A stretch of DNA of 64,000 nt from Sesamum alatum (lineage: Eukaryota > Streptophyta > Magnoliopsida > Lamiales > Pedaliaceae). Of this stretch, positions 37,690-49,909 are shown piece by piece. The translations under genes and the position numbers were made by a program. The notes under the pieces were generated by a model. That model did not search any database. It saw only the letters and a list, made by a program, of their open reading frames with translations, and had not been told where the DNA came from. Location of the stretch: contig JACGWO010000002.1 in assembly GCA_034509735.1 (NCBI GenBank), positions 22,243,636-22,307,635 of the forward strand. The letters run 5' to 3'. How positions within the stretch are numbered: position 1 is the stretch's first letter; each line of letters opens with the position of its first letter.

Positions 37690-39512
37690 TGCCAAGATTT
37701 GTGGTTATACTATCGGTTATCATCATTGAATGATGAATGTAGAAGCAGACGCCTTGAGTAAGAAGAAATCAATCATCTTAACTAATTTGGGAAGTCATAA
37801 TTTGATAGTGTTATTAGGAATGAGAACAATAAATGTGAAGTAAGAGGTTGATCACGTAACGGATTTGTTAGCAACTTTACAATTTAAGCCTGCTACTGTC
37901 TTGGTTGTATTAGGATAAGGTCTTGGACCTAAGGTGTAAGTTAACTACTGAATGAGAGTGAAGGTTCTAAAGTCTATGTTATTTAGGGATTTATTCAATG
38001 TTGGAACGTGATGAACTGTTGGGTGACCGTACACGAATTACTAGAATCGGAGTACTAAGCCGAGAAATTGTATCACTGATCTTGCTTTGGTAGTTTTCTT
38101 AGGTTGTGACAATATTAAAAGTTTGGGCCGGATATTGGTTCTCAATTTGATAAGGAGTCCTTGGAGACATACTATATTTGATATGTGACAAGGGATGTAA
38201 AACATGTTGTATTTGTTGTTTGACAAAGTTAAGATATTAATAACTATCAATAGGGATTTCAAGTTGTAATTGATGTCATGGGATTTACTGGTTATGATAG
38301 TTACTTCAAGTTGTAATTGGTGTTGTGGGATTTACTGGTTATGGATTGAATATTATGTAAGAAATATTACTAGGATGCGTTAAGAGATGACTTGAACTTA
38401 TGCACTATATATTAGATACATGGATGGCATTGTTGGTGCTGAAGAAATTATATAATGCCAAAATAGACGAGAGATATCTGGGTTTATGGATGAGAATTTC
38501 GGCAAAATTATATTGATGAGATTTAAGGAAAATAAAGACGTTAGTGCTAACTAATAGAGTCGTAGTTCATGGATAAGTTTTGGGGTATGAGAGAGGAAAT
38601 GATGAAGTTGGTTTGGTTGCATATAATATTATTATCATACATTGGGACTAGATTAATATACTCGGATAATATGTCGTACTTGTTGCTTCGATGTGTTGGG
38701 AAAAATATCTCGAAGCGTGATAGTTGGTGGAAATATTTTATTGGCTGAATTATTACGGTCTTGTTGGGACCTTTCTTATTAAGGATGTTAGAGAAATAAA
38801 CCAGGATAAGATGCCTAATTTTTAATAAAGACTGATGGAGTGATAGCGAATGAGAGGTGAATTTGTGAACATGATGTGGTTATGTTGGGAAAACGAAAAT
38901 GCACTATATGGAATGTCTTCCCGTACTGTAAAATTGCATTAGAATTTAGGATCCTAATATTGGTAGTAGATGATGAAAAATGGTGTAGCATAATTTGTCT
39001 AAATGCTTAACTAATCGACAAGTGAGGATAGAATATGGAGCACTAAGAGGTAAGCTTCAACCTTTATCTATAGTTGAACGAAAATGGGATAAAGTCATTA
39101 TAAATTTTGTTGTTGGGTTGCCCCGTACATCCAGAGAATGTGATGCTATTTGGTTAAATGTGGAAAGATTGACTAAATCAACTCATGTCTTGCCTATATA
39201 ATACGGTGATTTGAATAAATTAGTTGAGTTATATGTTTAAGAAATTGTAAGATTACACAGTGTGGCTATTTCTATGCTACGATGATACTGTTCTGATCCT
39301 AGTCATATTTTTTTTTCAAACCGAAGATAGAAATCTCAGATAACTTGACGTACGGAAAAGAATCAATAGAGATTCCGGATAAAAATGATAAACAAATTGA
39401 GAAATACAAAAATATCAATGGTGATAGTAAAGTGGAGTCATTATTCTCCGAAAAAAGTGACTTGGGAAGTTGAGGAAGATATGAAGGAAAAATACTCCTA
39501 TTTGTTTCCTTG
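37690..39512 (+). pseudogene. G1: decayed Ty3/gypsy pol end (RNase H tail, integrase, chromodomain-like end)
   Basis: Plus-strand relic of a gypsy pol gene related to G2. The left end matches the RNase H tail: GATTTGTGGTTATACTATCG parallels the [11 protein letters not shown] segment of G2, followed by NVEADALSKK-like codons. Near 38995-39200 the pre-core and core of integrase are legible (FVVGLPRTSRECDAIW, RLTKSTHVLP). At 39390-39512 the C-terminal chromodomain-like segment can be read (IVKWSHYSP, TWEVEEDMKEKYSYLFP) ending in TGA. Between these, frameshifts and stops are dense. The 5' part of the element, with RT, protease and gag, is absent at the CopF junction. Much older decay than G2. Confidence 0.85.
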
Positions 39513-39550
39513 AACGGGTAAGACAGTCAAATTTTGAGGACGAAATTTTA

Positions 39551-39565
39551 TTAGGAGGGGAGAAT
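39551..39565 (+). other. G1 polypurine tract
   Basis: TTAGGAGGGGAGAAT directly before the LTR; identical over 15 bases to that of G2 (51101-51115, minus). The adjoining GAGGACGAAATTTTATTAGG context is also shared with G2. Confidence 0.85.
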
Positions 39566-39795
39566 TATAACGCCCCAAATTTCTTATATAGAATTCTCAA
39601 TTATTAGCACAAGAAAGTGGATATATTTTGTGTTGATTTATATAATAATTCTGGCTAAGAGATAATTTAAAAGAAGAAATTAATTATTATAGACATATGA
39701 ATATTTGTATAATAGGAATGTGGAAGTCAACATCTGTACTTGTAAAGATGAGGGGAAACAAGATAAACTCTTAATACCATATATGATATTAGCAT

Positions 39796-39827
<32 letters not shown>

Positions 39828-40656
39828 ATGCATATATATAGATTACCGCACTACAAGGCAAACATAAATGATCTTATCAACAGGTCTTTAATATAATATT
39901 TATATACACCTAATTATCTATACACCTACATATCTAGACCCATATATAGACACTTATATAAATATATATAGATAAATATTAGCTTGAGAAGTATGTAGAA
40001 GAGAGTAGAAGAGAGCAAAAGACAAAAGAGAGAAGAGGGAGGCGGTGGAGAGAAAAAGAGAAGAAGAAGAAGAAAGAGTTGGGGTTCCTCCATATTCATC
40101 AATCTTAGGAAGATTCACACTGATTTGGTAAGTATTTTCATCTCTAATTTTCTGAAATTTCGAGTTTGAGCTAAGATGAAGGCTGAAATCCAAGAAAGGA
40201 ATGAATTAAGTTAACATGCATGGTAACAGAGTAAAATCTGTCCAAATAGTCTCGGTTTTTGGGTAAATCTTGCGTTTTATTGATCCAAAATTCGTTATCT
40301 TGATGTCTATGAAACATCCGGATGTTCTTTATAACTTTCTAGTTTTGAGTAGAAGCTAAATCCATCGTTGTAATCGGTAAAAATATGGAGACATTCTGTT
40401 GCCTATTTCTGCGGGAAATCAGACAAGGTGTACCAACAAGCTTATAACTTGAGATATAAAGGTTGAAATTGTGTTATTCTTATTTATAATGAAACTAAAC
40501 AAATATTATGTCATATTGTGATAATATCAGGACTTTTTAACTGTTGTGTGAAGTTTTATAGAAATTTGAAGTAGTATAACCGAATCTGTGACAATACAGA
40601 ACAGGTTGTATTAAAACCTGAATAACTCATTATATACTAATCCAATTCGTATGATT
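39566..40656 (+). mobile_element. G1 3' LTR, left part
   Basis: Starts TATAACGCCCC where gypsy LTRs of this type start TGTAACACCCC or TGTGACGCCC, so the terminal TG has mutated to TA. It runs to 40656, where CopH is inserted, and continues at 48454. A (TA)n run lies at about 39800-39830 and GA-rich sequence at about 40010-40075. Confidence 0.75.
40500..40656. repeat. G1 LTR segment duplicated inside CopH (copy 1)
   Basis: 157 bp of G1 LTR ending in the CopH target site TGATT (40652-40656). The same segment, with three small differences (CTGTTG/CGGTTG, a 2 bp insertion, ATTAAAACC/ATTTAAACC), recurs at 46296-46454. Confidence 0.92.
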
Positions 40657-42538
40657 TGAAAGATTGCGTGGATCGTCCAGGGAAGATTGCGCGAATGAGG
40701 AAGCGCGGTATAAAATAAAATTGCTAAATTTAAAACATGCTTTTAAAATAAAGAACACGTTTCAAGGGATGTGCCCTTGAAATTTTCCGGGTGTTTGGTG
40801 TATCCCATGAATTAACAATATGTAAGCAATTATGGAGGCCATAGGGTTGAAAAATAAAAGAGGCGAAAACGTAAACCGAGACCTACCCGTTGTAGTTTTC
40901 GTCTTCAACGGCTACACGCGTTGTTCCCCGTTTTGCACCAAGATCTCGTTCTTGAGACCCTCCAAATCGTGACACACGATCCACCCACGTATCTTGCACG
41001 TCGTGCTAGCAACGAACAAGTATAAATTTATTGGAATGGATGAATCAACAACACGTTATGAATTAACGGTATTGATTCATCAATGTTCTAATGTTCCAAG
41101 AACAAGAGAACAAGAAAAGAGTTTCTTGGAGAGTACAAGAGAGAGAGAGGCGGACGAGAGAGGGGAGAGTGAGGGCCTAAATAGTGTGTGTTGTGTGTGA
41201 GTTGGAATTTCATCAAATCCCTCAAATAGTGCAAGGCTAGGGGTTTATATAGAGGAGGAGTTTAATCCTCTTTAAACTGCAACTCGTTAGAAGCTTACTT
41301 TGACTAGGATTTTGACCTAGTCAAAGTCCTAATCAAAGTAGAATTTGACCTTGTCAAATTCAATCCTAGCCTTTCATCTCTCCCATTAAATCTCTACCAT
41401 TAATTTAATTTAATGGAATATTTAAATCCTATTAAATATTCCAAAAGGACAAATAAATATAATAAATAAATATTGATATTTATTCTAGGCCCATTAAATT
41501 AATTCTCTTAATAAATCAAATTTATTAATTTAATTCCTTTTATCAAATAGAAGGAATTAATTCTCCAAGAAAATATAGGACCCGATTAAATCCAATTTAA
41601 TCATTCCTTTACTCCAATATTTAATTCCAAATTAAATACTAAGTGTGTGACTCTTTAGGTTCACCTTTCAGCTAGACTTGGTCGAATTCCTAGAATCCGT
41701 CTATTACCATGGGTGGCCATCGAGCAACGGTCCATGGCACTAGAGACTATGTGAAATATTCGAGGATGAACATTTAGGCTCTAACAGTACACTTGTCCTT
41801 CTGTATTCGGTCTCATCACTTAGGGTGTAGGGCACGGAAAATGCAGGTACCCATTTTGGACCTAAGTGTCGGTCTGTCCTTACTAAACGCCGCAAGGGAA
41901 ACCTTCCCTTCTGTTCAGTTACTGCGGCCACAGATTTTAGGGACAAGACACAGAGCATATATGAGACTCAACTGTCAATGCCTTTTGACAGGAGACAGAT
42001 CCTTTCTTGGAAACTACTGTCACTCTGTACACCAGAGCTGCACTAGACATGGCTTATGACTACTAAAGAGTATTTTTGCAATCTCTGACCAAATCTAAGA
42101 TACAGACCTGATGTACAGGTAAACTCAGCAGTTCCTCAAGTCAAAGGACTTGACCTGTACCGTTGGAACCGGGAATACACGTCATACCTTGCTGACCATA
42201 CTCAAGGTCCTCCGTAAGACGGTTCCCGCGAGTCACGTCAATCAGCTGCTTCCTAGCATGCTAACCCACTAACACTGCTTAGACGACATTCGTCACCCGT
42301 CGATGAAATACGACAACAGATGCTTAGCGTAAGTCTCAAGGGGAATCTCGGTACCCATTTTCGAGATTCCTTGACTTGGAGATTTCCGGACTGATTCGGT
42401 AAGACTGATTTCATGGACCTACCTCCAAGCATAGTCCCAGTGCATGAAAGCGATTCTCAGTCCGTGGGCTTTGTTTGCGTAGTGAACAGATATGTAATAG
42501 CAGATATAAGTGAACGTAAACAAAGTGTTGCCATATGT
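40657..42538 (-). mobile_element. CopH 3' LTR, truncated at its inner end
   Basis: Alpha LTR starting TGAAAGATTGCG at the TGATT target site. It follows the 46455-48448 LTR closely to CCATATG and then joins pol DNA. The last ~150 bp of the LTR, the polypurine tract and the pol end from integrase onward are deleted. TATA motif at 41244-41251. Confidence 0.9.
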
Positions 42539-44250
42539 ATTAAGGTATTCGCCGCCTCGGTCTGACCGTAGGACTTTAATTTTGCAGTTGGTCTGGTTCT
42601 CCGCTTCAAGTCTGAATTCTTTAAACCTCTCAAAAGTTTCAGACTTGTACCTCATTAGGTAAACATAACCATACCGTGAATGATCATCGGTAAAGGTTAT
42701 GAAGTAGGAAAACCCACCTCGGGCCTGCGTCCTTAGTGGTCCACATACGTCTGTATGGACCAAGTCCAACAGACCTGTGACAAGCCTGCTTTGTCCTACA
42801 AAGGGCTTCTTGGTCATTTTCCCTCTTAGACAGGATTCACAAGTTGGTAGCTCACTCAAGTCCCCTACCTCTAGGTTCTTTGAGTCTGCCAAGTTTTTCA
42901 TCCTATCTTGGGATATGTGACCTAGCCTAGCGTGCCACAGTCGTGCGTTCCCGTTATTATCTAATTTACGTTTGTGTTGAGTGTTAAAATAGAAGTTCGT
43001 TTGTTGCAAGATATAGAGCCCGTTATTTAATGTATCAAGCAGATGAGCAATTCCACACCTCATCAAATAAAAGCAATTTTTATTGTTTCTAAACTCATAA
43101 CCACTATTGTCCAACAATGGAATGGAAATGATGTTTTTAATCATACTAGGTACAAAATAAACTTTCTCTAATTCTATGCTAATGCTATCACTAATCACTA
43201 GATTGGCGGATCCTACTACTTCTGCCGAGATGGCCTTGCCATTCCCAAGTTTTAGGATGATGCCCCCGCTACCCAGTTTTCTGCTTCTTTTCAGCACCTG
43301 CAAGTCATTGCAAATGTGAGCTCCACAGCCGGTATCTAATATCCAAGAGGCAAAATTAGTGACCATGTTAACCTCAATCACAAAAATACCTTGGTTCGAG
43401 AAGAGTTTAGGGCACTCTCTCTTCCAATGCCCTTTCTCACGGCAGTTGATACATATGTCATATGCCTTTGACTGTTGCTTGGAGACAACCTTTCCCTTTC
43501 CTTTGCCTTTCCCCTCTTTGGCAATGGAAACACTCTTAGCGTTCGTAGCTGCTTTGACGGCCTTTCCCTTCCCTTTCTTCTTTTTCCAACGTCCGGCATC
43601 CTTGCCTTTCGTCTTGGAAGTCGAAGCACCTCCAAACAATACCGAAGGTGTGGACTTCTTAGTCGTTGCCCGTATTGCACCAACATATTAATCAACTCAT
43701 GAATGCCCTTCTCAAATGCGTTCATGTTATAGTTGACGATAAATTGGTCGAAGGAGGGTGGGAGTGATTGAAGGATCACATCTATGTACGTTTCATTGTC
43801 GAGACCTGCCTTTAGGTCCTCGAGCTTTTCTACCAGGGTAAGCATTTTAACCCCGTGCTCTTGTACAGAGGATTCTTCTGTCATTTTAGTTCCAAAGAAC
43901 GCCTTGGTCGCGACATACCTAGTATGCCGATCCGGGACTGCATAGCAATCCTTAAGGCGAGCCACAATGGAAGGGACATCGTCTAGCCTTTCATACTGCT
44001 TCTGAATTTCATTCGTGATTGAAGCAAGTATGACGCTACGGACCTTCCGGTTATCCTTATGCCAAGTCTCGAACGTCTCACGTTCTTCTGGCGTGGATCC
44101 TTCCGGTAAGGTCCTAGGGAGAGGCTCGTCCATGACGTAGCCTTGGTTCTCATAATCCAGGACTATGCTGAGATTGCGCAACCAGTGATTGTAATTCGTT
44201 CTATTGAATTTGTTTGTCTCCAGAATGGTTGAAAGTGGGTTCTTAGACAT
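42539..44250 (-). pseudogene. CopH gag-pol, one frameshift, cut in integrase
   Basis: ATG at 44250 (MSKNPLSTILETNKFNR). Gag is open to about 43672, where one base is missing in the codons for QYEATT (QYGQRL results). The second frame carries the zinc knuckle (CINCREKGHWKREC), the protease (WILDTGCGAHICNDL), GAG-pre-integrase (WHARLGH, CESCLRGKM) and integrase (HTDVCGP, SDRGGEYLN). It ends at the deletion junction with the 3' LTR near 42538, before the catalytic Glu. No RT or RNase H. Highly similar to CopA and CopE gag, with far fewer lesions than CopA. Confidence 0.92.
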
Positions 44251-46295
44251 TTTAAAATGTACATTTTAAAAACAGTACGCGATCAGCAGAAAATAAAGAC
44301 GGTGGTTTGACAAAAATAATTAAATGCTTGGACTTTAGTGATTTAATCCTCCCACTATTTTTACGAAAACACGGTACTCTCAAACGTGATTTTCGGGAAA
44401 TCCTTTCCTAGTGGGCTTGAGATCCACAGCGATTTTTCCCATACCCCGCTTTTACGATTCGCATGGAAAAGATCCTGTGGGAGGTATTCCATACCATTTT
44501 CATTCCACGAGATTCCCAAGGTTACTGCCTCACCCTTTCACATGATCCCGATGACTCCAAGTCAATCATGCTAATTGGGCGTTAGACCCAACCCAATCGA
44601 CCGAGCCACAGACCCACTGGTACCCCCACGACTCGTGAGACAGGTAACAGCAGCCCATTTTTCGTTCATGACATAGTGCAGCTTCTTTTAAGTACAATAA
44701 CGTGCCACGACTCGTGAGACCACGCTATTGACCTAAAACAGCTTCCTCACTATGCCATGGATTGGAAGGCATGGACAGACTCCTAGAGTTCATGTCCATT
44801 TTGTCTAGGGTCTAATATTTCAACATTGGTCCAACCAATGTGAGAGTAGTAAATGACCGAGATCTCATAATAAATAAACATTCACACATTCATCCATCAT
44901 GCGTAAATTAAACCATCCATAGCAGTTATATGATAAATAAAAAAACCCATTCATCCATCATAATAAACACATGCAAAATTAAAGCCTAGCATGCCCCTGT
45001 TGGATGATCACGAGCCCGAATCCTATGCGACCCACTGAGCCCGCAGTGGATCTATGGTCAATCTAGGGTTGGTCCTATCCTATTACATTAATAGTAACCC
45101 AATCATCATGCTGATGGGCCTTGGTCTCTTTTCTCTTTCTTCACTTCATGGAAAACTCCAAGGGACCTCCCGTCTAGGCTCTCCATGTGATCCTTCCTTC
45201 TTCTCCACCAATTACAAAAATAGAAACCTCACTCCTAGTCTACTCTCATTACATATTAAAAAATAGAAACCCCAGCGAAAACTCGGGGGAGTACATAAGG
45301 AGTGAGGTAGAATGCCTTATTATTCCAAGGCAACTAGAAAGAGAGAAGGAGAAAGCAGTAAAAGAGGCACACAGGCCCAACAGAAAATTAAACCATACAT
45401 TCGGTCTAGGGCTCGTGATCATCCATTTCCATCCAACACACATAATCACATGATCTATCACATAATTACAATATACCAACAATTCATGATTTCCAATCAT
45501 AATTATTCAAGATAAGAAATAAATGAACATGTGCGTAACGTGTGAAAAAATAAAACACAAATATTGGTAACAATATTTTCTCGTTTTAGAAAAATATTTC
45601 CTCATTATTTTAAGTAAAATAACCCCGGGATTCCAAATCCAATATATTTTACTCCTAAAATAATGTCTTTAGAAAATTAGGCAAAATTGAACCCAAAAAC
45701 AAATTTTCAGAATTAATTCAAAATCAAAACTGAAAAATAAATTAAAAAATAAAATAGGGTTGAAAACCCTAGCTTGCACCGGCAGCCGGCCGCTGCCACC
45801 GGCAGCAGCCTGCCGGCGTGCGGCGCGGGACGGCAGGCTGGCCTTGCCTGCTTGCGCGCGCGCCTGGTCGGCAGCTTGCTGCGCGGCCTGGCGCTCCGGC
45901 AGGCTGCCGCGCGCGCAGGCTCCCATGGCTTGCGCGCGCGCTGGCCTGTCGGTAGCTAGCCGCGCTGCACGCCTGTGTAGTGCGGGCGCGCGCGCGCAGA
46001 CACTCCGTCTGCGTGCGCGCGCGGAGAAGCGCGCGCACATGAGCGCGCATGCAGGCGCCGCCCTGCGCGCGCCCGCGCGCGGCCACTCTGGCCGCGCGAC
46101 CGAGCGCGCAGACTCCCGGCACGCTGGCCTAACGTGCGCTCGGGCTCCCTTGCCCGTTTGCGCGCGCGTCCATCCAGCGCCCTTGTCTGAGCCCCCGGCC
46201 CCGCGCCCTGCCCGGATAGCAGGGCGCGGCCTCGTGCATCTGGCCGGGCGGCCGCGCGCAGATTTCCCTTGCCTGCGCGCGCTGCCCGGCCTGCT
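44251..46295 (-). other. CopH leader with long GC module
   Basis: About 2.0 kb upstream of gag, colinear with CopA. It has CACGACTCGTG at 44627-44637 and 44706-44716 and the hairpin at 45029-45052. The GC module 45775-46295 forms its end; the ~250 bp to the PBS, and the PBS itself, are missing and replaced by a copy of the G1 flank. Confidence 0.82.
45775..46295. repeat. CopH leader GC-rich module (longest form)
   Basis: About 520 bp of CpG-dense sequence built from GCGCGC, AGGCTGC and CGGCCTGGCGCTCCGGCAGG-like words, the last also found in CopA (about 6095-6120). Four times the CopC module. Long overlapping frames here are compositional. Confidence 0.75.
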
Positions 46296-46454
46296 CAAAT
46301 ATTATGTCATATTGTGATAATATCAGGACTTTTTAACGGTTGTGTGAAGTTTTATAGAAATTTGAAGTAGTATAACCGAATCTGTGACAATACAGAACAC
46401 AGGTTGTATTTAAACCTGAATAACTCATTATATACTAATCCAATTCGTATGATT
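46296..46454. repeat. G1 LTR segment duplicated inside CopH (copy 2)
   Basis: 159 bp nearly identical to 40500-40656, ending in TGATT (46450-46454) and followed by an alpha LTR just as copy 1 is. Third TGATT at 48449-48453. Confidence 0.92.
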
Positions 46455-48448
46455 TGAAAGATTGCGTGGATCGTCCCGGGAAGATTGCGCGAATGCGGAA
46501 GCGCGGTATAAAAATAAAATTGCGGAATTTAAAAACATGCTTTTAAAATAAAGAACACGTTTCAAGGGTTGTGCCCTTGAAATTTCCCCGGTGTTCGGTG
46601 TATCTCATGAATTAACAATATGTAAGCAATCATGGAGGCCATAGGATTGAAAAATAAAAGAGGCGAAAACGTAAACCGAGACCTACCCGTTGTCGTTTTC
46701 GTCTTCAACGGCTACACGCGTTGTTCCCCGTTTTGCACCAAGATCTCGTTCTTGAGACCCTCCAAATCGTGACATACGATCCACCCACGTATCTTGCACG
46801 TCGTGCTAGCAACGAACAAGTATAAATTTATTGGAGTGGATGAATCAACAACACGTTATGAATTAACGGTATTGATTCATCAATGTTCTAATGTTCCAAG
46901 AACAAGAGAACAAGAAAAGAGTTTCTTGGAGAGTACAAGAGAGAGAGAGGCGGACGAGAGAGGGGAGAGTGAGGGCCGAAAAATAGTGTGTGTTGTGTGT
47001 GAGTTGGAATTTCATCAAATCCCTCAAATAGTGCAAGGCTAGGGGTTTATATAGAGGAGGAGTTTAATCATCTTTAAACTCCAACTCTTTAGAAGCTTAC
47101 TTTGACTAGGATTTTGACCTAGTCAAAGTAGAATTTGACCTTGTCAAATTCAATCCTAGCCTTTCATCTCTCCCATTAAATCTCTACCATTAATTTAATT
47201 TAATGGAATATTTAAATCCTATTAAATATTCTAAAAGGCCAAATAAATATAATAAATAAATATTGATATTTATTCTAGGCCCATTAAATTAATTCCCTTA
47301 ATAAATCCAATTTATTAATTTAATTCCTTTTATCAAATAGAAGGAATTAATTCTCCAAGAAAATATAGGACCCGATTAAATCCAATTTAATCATTCCTTT
47401 ACTCCAATATTTAATTCCAAATTAAATACTAAGTGTGTGTGTGGATAGTGCGTGACTCTTTAGGTTCACCTTTCATCTAGACTTGGTCGGATTCCTAGAA
47501 TCTGTCCGTTACCATGGGTGGCCATCTAGCAACGGTCCATGGCACTAGAGACTATGTGAAATATTCGAGGATGAACATTTAGGCTCTAACAGTACACTTG
47601 TCCTTCTGTCTTCGGTCTCATCACTTAGGGTGTAGGGCACGGAAAATGCAGGTACCCATTTTGGACCTAAGTGTCGGTCTGTCCTTACTAAACATCGCAA
47701 AGGAAACCTTCCCTTCTGTTCAGTTACTGTGGCCACAGATTTTAGGGACAAGACACAGAGCATATATGAGACTCAACTGTCAATGCCTTTTGACAGGAGA
47801 CAGATCCTTTATTGGAAACTACTGTCACTCTGTACACCAGAGCTGCACTAGACATGGCTTATGACTACTCAAGAGTATTTTGGCAATCTCTGACCATATC
47901 TAAGATACAGACCTGATGTACAGGTAAACTCAGCAGTTCCTCAAGTCAAAGGACTTGACCTGTACCGTTAGAACCGGGAATACACGTCATACTTTGCTGA
48001 CCATACTCAAGGTCCTCCGTAAGACGGTTCCCGCGAGTCACCTCAATCAGCTGCTTCCTAGCATGCTAACCTACTAACACTGCTTAGACGACCTTCGTCA
48101 CCCGTCGATGAAATACGACAGCAGATGCTTAGCGCAAGTCTCAAGGGGAATCTCGGTACCCATTTTTGAGATTCCTTGACTTGGAGATTTCCGGACTGAT
48201 TCGGTAAGACTGATTTCATGGACCTACCTCCAAGCGTAGTCCCAGTCCCCGAAATCGATTCTCAGTCCGTGGGCTTTGTTTGCGTAGTGAACAGATATGT
48301 AATAGCAGATATAAGTGAACGTAAACAAAGTGTTGCCATATGAATTTCACTTCTTTATTCATAAATATTTTATCAAACACCTGAAATTGTCTAGGCATAG
48401 GTTACATATTCCCACCAAAATTGGCTTACATGGTCACCTATTCTAACA
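46455..48448 (-). mobile_element. CopH right-hand alpha LTR, complete
   Basis: 1994 bp, starting TGAAAGATTGCG and ending CTATTCTAACA, flanked by TGATT on both sides. Its TATA lies at 47046-47053. It sits where the 5' LTR of CopH should be, but with G1 DNA instead of a PBS on its inner side, so by itself it has the structure of a solo LTR at the original target. Confidence 0.93.
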
Positions 48449-49909
48449 TGATTCTTGTTGTAGATGAAACTAGAGACAAATCAGAATAATTTCAGTAAAA
48501 TTCATACTGATATCATCTATACATTGGTTTGTAGAAAACTTGTAAGATAGGACAGAAGTGTTGTCAATTCTGTTTAGAAGAGATTGATTAATAAGGACAT
48601 AAATATTCATCTTTTGATTTTCATTGCTGAACCTGTTTATATTAAATAAAGATATTGGGAATATTGTTAGGAGCCGGATCCATTGGGAAAAAATGCAGAC
48701 CACGAACTAAGACCATCGGTGATCGGTACATTTAGTAAGTAAATAATTAGTGATGCCTATATATGTCCCTTTCTCTCTTGATATTGCTATTATGTAACTG
48801 AATGATTAGTACGATCTATATGTGTGTTGTTGTATTCATATTACTTTGTTGTATGAAGTATATGATTCATGAGTTGTGGAAGCAAGAAGAGAAAAGTATA
48901 TTATGCATGTACCATGAGTTACATGACATTGTGGCTATATACTTGTGGTTGAAGATATGTGTTGATATGTGGTCTTACTTGACTAGTTGCTCACAAGAAA
49001 AGTGATATGTGGAAATGAGGGAGTTAAGGAAACTGGATAGATTTTGTATGGGAAATCCCTTTTATTAGTCTCGGTGGCTCTTCATGGAGAAAAATTTACG
49101 GCCCCGATGACTCTTTGTGGATAAATTGGCCTTGATGGCTCTTTGTGGATATATTGGCCTCGGTGCTCTTCGTGGATATATTGGTCTCGGTGGCTCTTCG
49201 TCAAAAAAAATAAATGGCCCCAATGATTCAATGGCACCGGCGGCTCTTCGTGGCTTACAAAGGGGAAATTCACTTAATTATAATATGATGAATAGTGAGA
49301 CGTGTTGGGTGGAAAAAAACACTATATCACCATCTTGTGAGCATACTAAGAAAGGATGAATTTGATTGGTTGTCTTTTTGTGAGATGATTATATTATTAA
49401 TAAATACGACGTGTTGAAATGTAAATTGATGGCATGTATTATCACTTGTTCATTTTTGTCTTGTTGAACTGAACTCGTCATGCATATATAAACAGAGTCG
49501 GTTATTTACTTACTGAGTCTCAGGCTCACTCCTCTGCAAATATTTTTAGGTGTAGATTCTCTTTGTGTTCGCTCTAGAGGACTATATCAACGTTGTACAT
49601 TTCAAGTCATGTCGGGCCAGTATGCAGTGTTCTCTTCACAAGTCAATAGGATAGAAGTCATAAATTTTGAGACTGTTAACAACATACTAAAAGTGAAGAC
49701 GGCTTGTGAACAGCTTATAATAGCCTATGCTGCCATATGTGAAACAGACATGTATAAATGTTATAGATGAGCAAATACTTTTGCTAATTATGCTGATAGA
49801 GTATGTTATATAACCAACTGTGAACTGGTTCATGTTATCTATAAAAGTTATGTTGTTAATGTGTAACCGTTAAGCGGTAATAAATCGTATTATTGTTTGG
49901 GGTGTGACA
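48449..49909 (+). mobile_element. G1 3' LTR, right part
   Basis: Continuation of the LTR after the duplicated TGATT, ending GGGGTGTGACA at 49909, roughly the inverse of the usual start. It includes a ~30 bp tandem repeat at 49070-49205 and a PBS-free boundary. No gene is seen; short frames such as 48802-49005 lack any recognised motif. The exact end is judged from the terminal motif only. Confidence 0.65.
49070..49205. repeat. ~30 bp tandem repeat in the G1 LTR
   Basis: Four to five degenerate copies of a unit like GGCTCTTTGTGGATATATTGG followed by CCTCGGT. G2 has its own tandem repeat in its LTR (about 56615-56712). Confidence 0.8.

Noticed and set aside
41793..42059. An 88-codon frame recurring at 41793-42059 and 47598-47864, with partial versions at 7363, 26132 and 62248.
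   Set aside because: It recurs because the LTR recurs, lies antisense to the LTR, and is broken in other copies. There is no recognised domain.
45669..46317. Long Ala/Arg-rich open frames in the GC module (up to ~209 codons), and similar ones at 5854-6372, 12667-12981, 20288-20568 and 59015-59484.
   Set aside because: They occur in several frames on both strands, have no start context or motifs, and follow from CG-rich low-complexity sequence with few stop codons.
48802..49005. A 67-codon hydrophobic-looking frame in the G1 LTR.
   Set aside because: Lies inside a decayed LTR, has no homology that I recognise and no supporting context.
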